64,000 nucleotides of DNA from DATFNI01 sp963787205 (GTDB taxonomy: Bacteria > Bacteroidota > Rhodothermia > Balneolales > DATFMH01), in the NCBI GenBank assembly GCA_963787205.1, contig CAWBCD010000028.1:87651-151650 (forward strand), read 5' to 3'. The notes under the pieces were generated by a model that was not told the origin of the DNA, ran no database searches, and worked only from the letters and a program-made list of their open reading frames with translations. Shown piece after piece: positions 15,944-23,274 of the stretch. The position numbers and the translations under genes were made by a program. Numbering within the stretch: the stretch's first letter is position 1; each line of letters starts with the position of its first letter.

Positions 15944-17935
15944 TTAATAATCCAATAACTTCCTAATCACTCCATCAAGCCGGCTCGTTGCTAAATAATC
16001 ATCCTCAAGGGTCTTCGCCGTGGGTATGGGTGTATCCAGCGAAGCACATCGCATCACCGGGGCATCCAGGTATTCAAAGCAGTGCTCGGAGATGAGTGCC
16101 GCCATCTCGCTCATTGGTCCCATAGTCAGGGATGCTTCCTGCAAGAGCAATGCCCGGTTGGTTTTTTGGAGTGAAGAACGGACCTTTTCTAAATCCATCG
16201 GCAACACCGTTCTCAGATCCACAATCTCCAGCTCCACATCTTCATCCTGCCATTTTGATGCGGCTTCAATGGCCCATTGTACTCCCATCCCGTAGGTGAT
16301 GATGGTAGCATCCGTTCCTTCACGAAGAACTTGTGCACGACCAAGTTCTTCCGCCTCAATATGTTCCGGGACATCTCCTTTCAGACTCCGGTAGAGTCTC
16401 TTATGCTCAAAAACAAGTACGGGATTGGGATCGAGCAATGCACTGTACGTGAGAATCTGGGCATCCTCGACGGTAGCCGGACACACAATCTTCAATCCGG
16501 CATGCATCATAAACCAGCTTTCAGGGGATTCCGAGTGGAAGGGTCCCGCACCGACCCCACCGCCGTACGGGCAGCGGATCGTCACATTCACAGGCGGAGA
16601 CCAGCGGTAATGCGACCGAGACAAATTGTTGACGATTTGATTATATCCGCACGTAATAAAATCGGCAAACTGCATTTCTACAACCGGCTTAAGTTCTAGA
16701 AGCGCAAGTCCGTAGGCCACACCTATGGCTGACGATTCCACAATCGGGGTATTCCTGACACGATCGGTTCCGTATTTTTCAGCAAATCCCTGGGTCACTT
16801 TAAATACACCGCCATATTCGGCGATATCCTGACCCATGATGAGCACCGATTCGTCTTCGTCCATTGCCTGCTGCAGGGCCGCGGTGACGGCGTCTATGTA
16901 CCTCCGGTTGACCTGTTTCCCATTAGTGGTTGTTTCTTCTGATTTCAGGTTATAAAATGGGGAGTAAACCTTTTGTTCTTCCCGACTTGTGTCTGGTTCC
17001 GGGTAAGGAGCGTCCAGAGCTTTCTCAAGTGCCGGCGTAAACCAGTTGTCCACTTCTTTTCTGATCTGTTCCTTCTCGTCATCGGACATCTTGTACTTGT
17101 CTTCCAGCAACTGTTCGACGCGCAGTATCGGATCTTTCTTTCCCCATTCCTCGAACAGATCACCTGGCACATAAGCGGTGCCAGAGGCTTCTTCGTGACC
17201 TCGCATCCGGAACGTCATGGCCTCGACCAAAACCGGTCTGTTTGTGACGGCGACTTGTTTTCTCAGACCAGAGATCGTCTTATGCACTTCGCGGATATCG
17301 TTGCCGTCTATACGAACCCCGTCAATTCCATATCCTCTTGCACGGTCGACCAGCCGTTCGCAGGCATATTGTTCGTTTACCGGCGTTGACAGACCATATC
17401 CGTTGTTTTCGATCAGGAAGATGACAGGCAGCTTCCAAACCGCGGCCAGGTTTATCGCCTCGTGAAAATCTCCTTCACTCGAGGCACCGTCGCCCGTAAA
17501 GCTCAGTGCCACCATATCTTCTTTCTTCAATTTGGAGGCCAGAGCCAGGCCGTCGGCCACTGGCATCATGGCCGCGAGGTGGGATATCATCCCGATAATC
17601 CGGTATTCAGGGATGCCGAAATGGAATGACCGTTCCCGACCGCCGGTGAATCCGTCCGCCTTGCCCATGAGCTGACAGAACAGCTTGTACAGGTCGACAT
17701 CACGTGTTGTAAAAACGCCCAAATTGCGGTGCATGGGCAGGATATAGTCATCTCTGTGCATGGCAAGAGTGGCGCCGACGGCAATGGCTTCCTGACCGAT
17801 TCCGGAAAACCATTTACTGATTCTGTTTTGTCTCAGAAGATTTAACATACGTTCTTCTATACGTCGTGGACGCAATAATAGACGGTACAGATGAAGAATT
17901 TTTTGTCGCTCGGAATTTTTTATGGACGATGGCAT
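15944..17935 (-). CDS. Fused E1 alpha/beta subunit of a branched-chain or other alpha-keto acid dehydrogenase
   Basis: The 663-residue protein joins both E1 chains, normally separate. Residues 1-330 are E1-alpha with the thiamine diphosphate motif GDGASSEGDFHEAINL...IENN and the early block GIGQEAIAVGA. Residues 345-663 are E1-beta (RYIDAVTAALQQAMDED, MGQDIAEYGGVFKVTQGF, VVEMQFADFITCGYNQIVNN, VLFEHKRLYRS-like). The linker of about 20 residues is polar. It decarboxylates a 2-oxo acid and hands the acyl group to lipoyl-E2. Sequence style favours 2-oxoisovalerate dehydrogenase. E2 and E3 are not in the window. It is transcribed away from the polyamine genes. Confidence 0.9.
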   Translation of the reverse strand: MPSSIKNSERQKILHLYRLLLRPRRIEERMLNLLRQNRISKWFSGIGQEAIAVGATLAMHRDDYILPMHRNLGVFTTRDVDLYKLFCQLMGKADGFTGGRERSFHFGIPEYRIIGMISHLAAMMPVADGLALASKLKKEDMVALSFTGDGASSEGDFHEAINLAAVWKLPVIFLIENNGYGLSTPVNEQYACERLVDRARGYGIDGVRIDGNDIREVHKTISGLRKQVAVTNRPVLVEAMTFRMRGHEEASGTAYVPGDLFEEWGKKDPILRVEQLLEDKYKMSDDEKEQIRKEVDNWFTPALEKALDAPYPEPDTSREEQKVYSPFYNLKSEETTTNGKQVNRRYIDAVTAALQQAMDEDESVLIMGQDIAEYGGVFKVTQGFAEKYGTDRVRNTPIVESSAIGVAYGLALLELKPVVEMQFADFITCGYNQIVNNLSRSHYRWSPPVNVTIRCPYGGGVGAGPFHSESPESWFMMHAGLKIVCPATVEDAQILTYSALLDPNPVLVFEHKRLYRSLKGDVPEHIEAEELGRAQVLREGTDATIITYGMGVQWAIEAASKWQDEDVELEIVDLRTVLPMDLEKVRSSLQKTNRALLLQEASLTMGPMSEMAALISEHCFEYLDAPVMRCASLDTPIPTAKTLEDDYLATSRLDGVIRKLLDY

Positions 17936-18200
17936 TTATATAAATAGGATTATGTGTATATTTGAAATTGATGCTCAAATGAGCAGGTTATTCTTTGATC
18001 ACAATACTGTTATCTGGGGGATACGAAATTCTGTAACTGGGGTAAGTTATCTGGAGAAACGATCAATATCCAAATAATTTATTTCCACCTGCATTACTGA
18101 AAATCACCCAACCAAACGTTTTTTTTGTAACCACACGTAATTTATGCATCTGCACTATTGAAGGGTTTAATCTCGCTTACTGTTTGTACTACGCTGGCGA

Positions 18201-18356
18201 ATGCTGGTGTTGTTACCAACATGCAACGATATGTTAGCTGACATCGTTAACTGTTTAACGTTCAGTAACATCCGTTGCATTTTTTGTATACATAAGTTGT
18301 TTTTTTTTACACTATTAATAATCACTCTTAACCGAATAGGTATGACGTTAGAATGA
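18201..18356 (+). CDS. Possible leader ORF overlapping the speD start
   Basis: A 51-codon frame begins ATG CTG GTG TTG and ends TGA at 18354-18356, sharing ATGA with the speD start codon at 18353. This arrangement allows translational coupling. The frame runs straight through the terminator-like hairpin at 18221-18285, so ribosomes on it would melt the stem. The peptide would be hydrophobic and Cys-containing (MLVLLPTCNDMLADIVNCL...), ending GMTLE. There is no good Shine-Dalgarno site, and the frame could be open by chance. Leader ORFs that sense polyamines or their precursors are known before polyamine genes in other organisms. Confidence 0.3.
   Translation: MLVLLPTCNDMLADIVNCLTFSNIRCIFCIHKLFFFTLLIITLNRIGMTLE
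18221..18285 (+). promoter_or_regulatory. Terminator-like attenuator hairpin in the speD leader
   Basis: Paired segments, from outside inwards, are ATGCAACG (18221-18228) with CGTTGCAT (18273-18280), ATGTTA (18231-18236) with TAACAT (18266-18271), CTGA (18238-18241) with TCAG (18262-18265), and GTTAA (18246-18250) with TTAAC (18255-18259). That makes about 23 pairs with small bulges. Six T follow from 18280. It ends 67 bases before the speD ATG. The upstream gene points the other way, so there is no plus-strand transcript from another gene to stop here. Confidence 0.5.
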
Positions 18357-18766
18357 AAGCTCTGGGTAGACAAATTCTTGTTGAATATTACGATTGCGAT
18401 GTAGACATCATCAACGATGTCGAAGCGGTCGAAAGCACAATGCTGGCAGGAACCAAAGCTTCGCACGCCAGTATTATCTCGCATAACTTCCATAAATTCA
18501 GTCCTCACGGAGTAAGCGGAATCATCGTGATTGCCGAAAGTCATGTGGCCGTGCATACCTGGCCTGAATATGGTTATGCGGCTGTCGATATCTTTACCTG
18601 TGGTGATACTATCGATCCATGGATCATACAGGAACATCTTAAAAAAGCGTTCAAATCGACTAATGTTTCGAGTATGGAATTGAAACGTGGTATGTTTCGT
18701 GTCGAAGAGGGCAAAGAGCTTTTGTTTAAACCGCAGAATGCGGAGAAAATTCAATCTATCTATTAA
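18353..18766 (+). CDS. speD: S-adenosylmethionine decarboxylase proenzyme (prokaryotic class 1B)
   Basis: It decarboxylates S-adenosylmethionine to supply the aminopropyl donor for spermidine. The proenzyme of 137 residues cuts itself between Glu62 and Ser63 (AES-HVAVHTWPE) to form a pyruvoyl group on the new N-terminus. His68 and Cys83 (FTCGD) fall at the positions used by the small bacterial/archaeal enzymes. The N-terminus MKALGRQILVEYY is standard for the family, which supports this start. It opens an apparent operon with the pyruvoyl arginine decarboxylase (22 bases downstream) and spermidine synthase, and lies behind a structured leader. Confidence 0.96.
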   Translation: MKALGRQILVEYYDCDVDIINDVEAVESTMLAGTKASHASIISHNFHKFSPHGVSGIIVIAESHVAVHTWPEYGYAAVDIFTCGDTIDPWIIQEHLKKAFKSTNVSSMELKRGMFRVEEGKELLFKPQNAEKIQSIY

Positions 18767-18787
18767 TATAACCGGGAGTTTTGTTGA

Positions 18788-19294
18788 ATGAATACCCTCA
18801 CTGAGCGGGCTGTTGCCAAATTTAGCATGGTTAAGACCCCCAATGTGTACTGCTTGGTCAAAGGAGTTGGTGAATCCAGGATGCCGCTGAATGCGTTTGA
18901 TATGGCATTGCTTGACGCCGGTGTCGGAGACACAAACCTTGTGAGGATGAGCAGTATTGTTCCCCCATCATGTGAGATGGTCGATGAGGTTATACTGCCC
19001 CCCGGCGGACTCATTCCCATTGCTTATGCCTCGTACGAATCGCGTAATCCCGGAGAGACGATTTCGGCATCTATTGCCGTAGGGATACCTGAAGATCCTA
19101 CACTTCCGGGCGTCATTATGGAATACGAAGATGCCGAACCTCTCGATGAGGTGGAACGTATCGTTCGGCAAATGGTTGTCGACGCGTTCGAATACCGCAA
19201 CCGGGAACTAAAACAGATCCATTCCGTAGGCAGCGAGCACGTCGTTGAAAACTGCGGATCTGTATTTGCCGGAGCCGTGCTCTGGTATAAATGA
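18788..19294 (+). CDS. pdaD: Pyruvoyl-dependent arginine decarboxylase
   Basis: It converts arginine to agmatine, the entry to putrescine. The 168-residue proenzyme has the self-cleavage site Ser55-Ser56 in LVRMSSIVPPSCE; Ser56 becomes the pyruvoyl cofactor. Other family blocks are GVGESRMPLNAFDMALLDAG, LPPGGLIPIAYA and the end NCGSVFAGAVLWYK. GGGAG lies about 11 bases before the start. This enzyme type is found in archaea, Chlorobi-like and some Bacteroidota-related bacteria, unlike the PLP-dependent SpeA of most bacteria. Agmatinase or agmatine ureohydrolase is not in the window. Confidence 0.95.
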   Translation: MNTLTERAVAKFSMVKTPNVYCLVKGVGESRMPLNAFDMALLDAGVGDTNLVRMSSIVPPSCEMVDEVILPPGGLIPIAYASYESRNPGETISASIAVGIPEDPTLPGVIMEYEDAEPLDEVERIVRQMVVDAFEYRNRELKQIHSVGSEHVVENCGSVFAGAVLWYK

Positions 19295-19315
19295 TAATTT
19301 TTTAGATAATTTTTG

Positions 19316-19347
19316 ACATAGGGGCGATTCGCGAATCGCCCCTATGT
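19316..19347. repeat. Perfect 32-nt palindrome between pdaD and speE
   Basis: The arms ACATAGGGGCGATTCG and CGAATCGCCCCTATGT are exact reverse complements with no loop. It lies 22 bases after the pdaD stop and 43 before speE. The following sequence is T/A-rich without a clean T-run. It is related in type to the GTAGGGGCAATC hairpin at 23.2 kb. It could end some transcripts or protect the upstream mRNA. Confidence 0.65.
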
Positions 19348-19390
19348 ATTTATTATAACCGCTAATTATTAATTTTTACTACTTTTTTTG

Positions 19391-20248
19391 ATGGCTTTCC
19401 AATACAACGAATACTACAACGGCACAACCGGACTCACTGTAGGAGTAAACCGGGTTCTCTTTTCTGAAAAAAGTCCCTATCAAATGGTCGAAGTCTACGA
19501 TACCGATACGTGGGGTAATCTCATGACGATCGACGGCATGGTCATGCTCTCCGAAAAAGACGAGTTCGTCTACCACGAGATGATGATCCACGTCGGCTTA
19601 TTCGCTCATCCTGATCCCAAGCGTGTGCTCATCATCGGCGGAGGAGACGGCGGTTCTGCCCGCGAAGTGCTGCGTCATCCAGGCGTGAAACACGTCGATA
19701 TGGTGGAGATCGATGAAGTCGTGGTGAGAGCCTCCAAACAATTTCTGCCTGATGTCGGTGATTTCGACAATCCAAAGTTGAATGTCCTGTACGAAGACGG
19801 CATCGCATTCGTCAAAAACGTAACCGAACCATATGATGTCATCGTCATCGACGGCTCCGACCCGGTAGGACCGGCAGAGGGATTGTTCAAAAAAGATTTT
19901 TACGATGCCTGCTACAATGCACTAACTGATAATGGAATTCTCACGGCACAGACTGAAAGTCCCTGGGTGCCATCTTACCACGAAAGCATCTCCGGCCTGT
20001 TTTCCATTCTTGATGAAGTATTCGCAGTATCCAAAATGTACCTGGCGTACATCCCGCTCTATCCGACCGGTATGTGGTCCATGGCCTACGCCAGCAAAGG
20101 TATCGATCCGCTTTCCGAAGAAGTGCTAACCAGAGTCGAGCAAGGTCTGCCAACTCTCAACGTAAAGATGCAGTATTACAATAAAGAAGTGCATCGGGGG
20201 GCGTTTGCGATACCGAATTTTGTAAAAGAGTTGTTGCCACAGCCGTAA
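19391..20248 (+). CDS. speE: Spermidine synthase
   Basis: It transfers the aminopropyl group from decarboxylated S-adenosylmethionine to putrescine. The 285-residue protein has the family core: FQYNEYYNGTTGLTVGVNRV at the start, YHEMMIHVGLFAHPDPKRVL, the nucleotide-binding IGGGDGGSAREVLRHPGVK, MVEIDEVV, and the active-site VIVIDGSDPVGPAEGLF. The ATG at 19391 gives MAFQYNEYY; a TTG one codon earlier is less likely. It closes the polyamine cluster with speD and pdaD. No Shine-Dalgarno site is evident, as is common here. Confidence 0.97.
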   Translation: MAFQYNEYYNGTTGLTVGVNRVLFSEKSPYQMVEVYDTDTWGNLMTIDGMVMLSEKDEFVYHEMMIHVGLFAHPDPKRVLIIGGGDGGSAREVLRHPGVKHVDMVEIDEVVVRASKQFLPDVGDFDNPKLNVLYEDGIAFVKNVTEPYDVIVIDGSDPVGPAEGLFKKDFYDACYNALTDNGILTAQTESPWVPSYHESISGLFSILDEVFAVSKMYLAYIPLYPTGMWSMAYASKGIDPLSEEVLTRVEQGLPTLNVKMQYYNKEVHRGAFAIPNFVKELLPQP

Positions 20249-20334
20249 GTATAAGAGGATTCAACACTCGTTTCCAGGTGCGGATGAAAGGATAAAAAGG
20301 CAAGGAAATGGGGTTTGTACGTAGGGGTAATCCC

Positions 20335-20581
20335 CTGTGATTACCCACACCCCCGCGATTACCCACACCCCCGCGATTACCCACACCCCCGCGATTACCC
20401 ACACCCCCGTGATTACCCACACCCCCGCGATTACCCACACCCCCGCGATTACCCACACCCCCGTGATTACCCACACCCCCGTGATTACCCACACCCCCGT
20501 GATTACCCACACCCCCGTGATTACCCACACCCCTGTGATTACCCACACCCCTGTGATTACCCACCCCCTGTGATTACCCAC
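20335..20581. repeat. Tandem array of an 18-bp unit, about 14 copies
   Basis: The unit GTGATTACCCACACCCCC recurs about 14 times with a C/T choice at one main position (GCG or GTG at the junction). Because the unit is a multiple of three and lacks stops, it makes long false reading frames on both strands. The minus strand is G-rich: GGGGGTGTGGGTAATC-type units satisfy the four-tract G-quadruplex pattern with loops of 3 and 7. The first unit is preceded by GTAGGGGTAATCCCCT, the hairpin element also seen at 23.2 kb, which may be its source. Confidence 0.9.
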
Positions 20582-20989
20582 TTCCTCTCTCATCCACTCG
20601 ATCATCCGCGAGATCGTCGAGGGGCTGTAGTGTCGCCCGTACAAATCATCGAAGATCCGACCGATTTGTCGCTGGGTCAGGCCTTGTCCATACAAAGCGC
20701 TAACCAACTGATCGATCTCCGCCTGTTGGCTGCGCAGCAGGGCCAGGACTTTCGGGTAAAACTCTCCGTTGCGATCCCGGGGGATACGAAGCTCGAGAAT
20801 GCGTCCCTGTCCGTAGGTTTTTCCATAACGATACCCATTGGCCTTATTGCCTTCGGCCCCTTCCAGATGGGCCGTACGCTCGGATTTCATCATCGCGTTG
20901 AGCATCATTTCCATGACCTCTTGAAGACCACCTTCCCGCTCAATATGATTGCCAATCAGGGTCTTGAGTTGTACTTTGGTAAATTCCAT
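20580..20989 (-). pseudogene. Truncated IS256-family transposase
   Basis: From ATG 20989 (AAGGAG seven bases before it), about 136 codons match the N-terminal part of IS256/mutator transposases: LEGAEGNKANGYRYGKTYGQ, LELRIPRDRNGEFYPKVL, LVSALYGQGLTQRQIGRIFDD, YSPSTISRMIEWMREEV. The frame then runs into the 18-bp tandem array, so the catalytic DDE half is missing. Repeat units also lie on the other side (21112-21168), so the fragment sits inside the array. Two near-identical direct copies of ACACATGGGGCCCTTCT (21039-21073) lie upstream of the gene. It cannot be an active transposase. Confidence 0.9.
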
Positions 20990-21111
20990 AAGGGCTCCTT
21001 TCTTGTGTGTTTTGGTTTTGGTTTGCACCTTCAAAACTACACATGGGGCCCTTCTACACATTGGGGCCCTTCTTTGTTAGTTCACAGACACACTCTTTGG
21101 GCAACTATCCC

Positions 21112-21168
21112 CCTGTGATTACCCACACCCCCGAGATTACCCACACCCCCTGTGATTACCCATCCCCC
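21112..21168. repeat. Right-hand part of the 18-bp tandem array
   Basis: About three units (CTGTGATTACCCACACCCCC, then a GAGATTACCC variant, then another) lie beyond the transposase fragment in the same orientation as the main array. The sequence from 21169 to 21409 holds no recognised gene. Confidence 0.85.
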
Positions 21169-21409
21169 AAAGCGCACATATAAATTCATATGTGAAAATC
21201 TGGCAACCCCCATTGTATGCCATCAACCCGATGAACGGGATTCAATTCAAAATTTATCATCCATCATAGCTTTAGCGAAGGTGGATATAATTCAACATTC
21301 AAAATTATTATCAGGGTGCGTATTGTCCATGATTCGGATATCTTCCATGGAATGTAATCATTAAGCGGTCTGACGATTGAGAACCGTCTGGCCGCCAGCC
21401 GATTTTAAC

Positions 21410-23179
21410 ATGCGAACACCCGTTTTACATCTTGGTTATATCATCCTGAGTCTTTTTGTGACGGCCTGCTTTTCTGTGCGTAGCTATGCACAGGAGAAGG
21501 CCGTGGATTACCGCGTGATCCTGCATTTCCATTCACAAAAGGAGAAAAAACTGAAGGTCAGGGTGCCGGAGGGGACACCGGATGGCAGGTTACGATCCAA
21601 AACCAGGGAGCAGGTCCTGACTTATCTCTATGAGGATGGCCATTTTGATGCACGAGTCGATTCTATCATGCTGCCATCCCGAAAAAAATCACATAAGATT
21701 GTCGTATACGTCCGTCAGGGGCAGAGATACCGCTGGGGATTAGTTCAGGTACATTTAGACAAGGAGCAACTGATTTCCGGGTATGATATGGATCAGTTGA
21801 AGAAAGAAAATCATCTCTATCAGGGTGATGCGTATGAAGCGAGTCACCTCAACGCATTCATCGAAGATGTGATTGGCGAGCTCTCCCATAAAGGATACCT
21901 GTTTGCCAAAGGAGTCGTCGATTCATTGGACCCGGATCCGAAAACCGGCAATGTGTCGGCATATATCAGGGTATCAGCCGGGGACCAGGTCTGGGTTACC
22001 GGGGTGATTTTTACGGGGCGCCGGTATAACGACGCCTCATATCTGACCAGGATCGCAGGTATCAGAGACTCATCCATCATCACAGACAGAGAGTTGGAAA
22101 CGGGCCGGGAAAATCTGCAAAATTCGGATCTGTTCACGAAAGTAGGAGAAGCCAGTATCGTAAAGAAAGGAGACAAATATTATGCGGCCTATCCGGTTGT
22201 AGAAAAGAACACCAATTCGTTTGATCTGATTGTGGGTTATGTACCCAGGGCGGGCCAAAGCAACATCATCGTTGGCACCGGTCATTTGTCCGTGAAAAAT
22301 GCCATCTGGGATGGCTCTGCACTTGATCTGTCGTTCCAGCGATTGCAGCAATATGTTACTCGTTTCCAGGGTGGGTATCACCAGGATTTTTTGTTTGGTC
22401 TGCCACTCGGAGCAGGTTTCAACTTTCGATTCTATCAGCAAGACAGCAGCTATCAGCAGCGATCTATTCATGTCTCAACCGATTACCAGTTGAATTCTAC
22501 AACCCGACTTTCGTTGGGAGTGAGGCGAGAAGTAACGGCGGTAAGTGGTCAGGGATCCCTGGAATACCCGGTCGTGGATGCATCAGTGAGCCTGCTCGAT
22601 TTCGGAGTGCAATACCAGAACGTCGATTATCTGGATAATCCAACGCGTGGACTACAGGTCAGTTTTAGTGCGGAAACCGGATTCAAGTGGATCAACCAGG
22701 ATACGCTTGCCGGGATATCCCGACAGCGGATTCGGTATCAGTCGCTGCATGTGGATGCTCAGCCCTACTTCCGGGTGTTTCGAAGACAGGTCATCACACC
22801 GTCGATTCATGCCTTTGTACTTCAGGCAGGGCCTTATTTTCAGAGTGATCTGTATCGCTTCGGGGGTGCCGAATCTCTGCGTGGGTATGCCGAAGAACAG
22901 TTTTCTGCCTCCCGAATGCTCTGGGGAGACGTGGAATGGCGCTACCTGCTGGAAGCACGGGCCTATGGATTTATTTTCGGAGCAGCCGGTACCTATTATC
23001 GTCCGCCCATGCATGCGGGATTGGTGCGTACAGGAAGTATCGTTCAGCGGTTATATTCCTACGGTCTCGGATTCTCCGTCCATACGGCTCTGGGTCAGCT
23101 CCGTTTTACGTACGCCAAATCGGCAAATACCTCCATCGATAACGGGAAAGTGCATATCAGTATTAGTGGAAGGTTTTAA
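21410..23179 (+). CDS. Omp85/BamA-TamA-type outer-membrane protein
   Basis: The protein of about 589 residues has a signal peptide (MRTPVLHLGYIILSLFVTA..., cut near SYAQ). POTRA-like repeats span about 35-270 and include REQVLTYLYEDGHFDARVDS, VSAGDQVWVTGVIFTGRRY and LETGRENLQNSDLFTKVGE. A 16-strand barrel (Bac_surface_Ag) makes up the rest. The barrel signature FGGAESLRGYAEEQF and the terminal HISISGRF with final Phe are clear. Such proteins insert or move other proteins across the outer membrane. The length is shorter than BamA (five POTRA), closer to TamA or a dedicated accessory. I chose ATG 21410; an in-frame ATG at 21377 would add 11 residues ahead of the signal. Confidence 0.85.
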   Translation: MRTPVLHLGYIILSLFVTACFSVRSYAQEKAVDYRVILHFHSQKEKKLKVRVPEGTPDGRLRSKTREQVLTYLYEDGHFDARVDSIMLPSRKKSHKIVVYVRQGQRYRWGLVQVHLDKEQLISGYDMDQLKKENHLYQGDAYEASHLNAFIEDVIGELSHKGYLFAKGVVDSLDPDPKTGNVSAYIRVSAGDQVWVTGVIFTGRRYNDASYLTRIAGIRDSSIITDRELETGRENLQNSDLFTKVGEASIVKKGDKYYAAYPVVEKNTNSFDLIVGYVPRAGQSNIIVGTGHLSVKNAIWDGSALDLSFQRLQQYVTRFQGGYHQDFLFGLPLGAGFNFRFYQQDSSYQQRSIHVSTDYQLNSTTRLSLGVRREVTAVSGQGSLEYPVVDASVSLLDFGVQYQNVDYLDNPTRGLQVSFSAETGFKWINQDTLAGISRQRIRYQSLHVDAQPYFRVFRRQVITPSIHAFVLQAGPYFQSDLYRFGGAESLRGYAEEQFSASRMLWGDVEWRYLLEARAYGFIFGAAGTYYRPPMHAGLVRTGSIVQRLYSYGLGFSVHTALGQLRFTYAKSANTSIDNGKVHISISGRF

Positions 23180-23232
23180 TGTGTAGGGGCAATCCCCCGT
23201 GATTGCCCCTACACATAATGATTGCCCCTACA
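23179..23232. repeat. GTAGGGGCAATC hairpin element
   Basis: Perfect 16-base arms ATGTGTAGGGGCAATC (23179-23194) and GATTGCCCCTACACAT (23201-23216) enclose CCCCGT, and a third copy of the right arm follows (ATTGCCCCTAC). It begins at the last base of the Omp85 stop codon and lies between two convergent genes, so it may end transcription both ways. It is the same family as the left edge of the 18-bp array. Confidence 0.7.
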
Positions 23233-23274
23233 AAAATTATTTTAAATCCGCGAAGATCCGCGGCCGATATCATG

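Noticed and set aside
18221..18285. Known riboswitch class (for example SAM or guanidine) in the speD leader
   Set aside because: The structure is one long imperfect hairpin. I see none of the conserved bases or junctions of SAM or guanidine riboswitches.
18167..18754. 195-codon minus-strand frame
   Set aside because: It is antisense to speD, which has all catalytic residues. The frame also crosses the leader hairpin.
20157..20573. Long frames rich in HTP or GNHGGV repeats on both strands
   Set aside because: They arise because the 18-bp tandem unit is a multiple of three and lacks stops. They have no signal, start context or protein-like variation.
20335..21168. Possible CRISPR array
   Set aside because: The units are directly head-to-tail with no unique spacers, and there are no cas genes. 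It is a simple tandem repeat.
21377..21409. Extended start of the Omp85 protein
   Set aside because: The extra 11 residues would precede a good signal peptide and include two prolines; the ATG at 21410 fits better.
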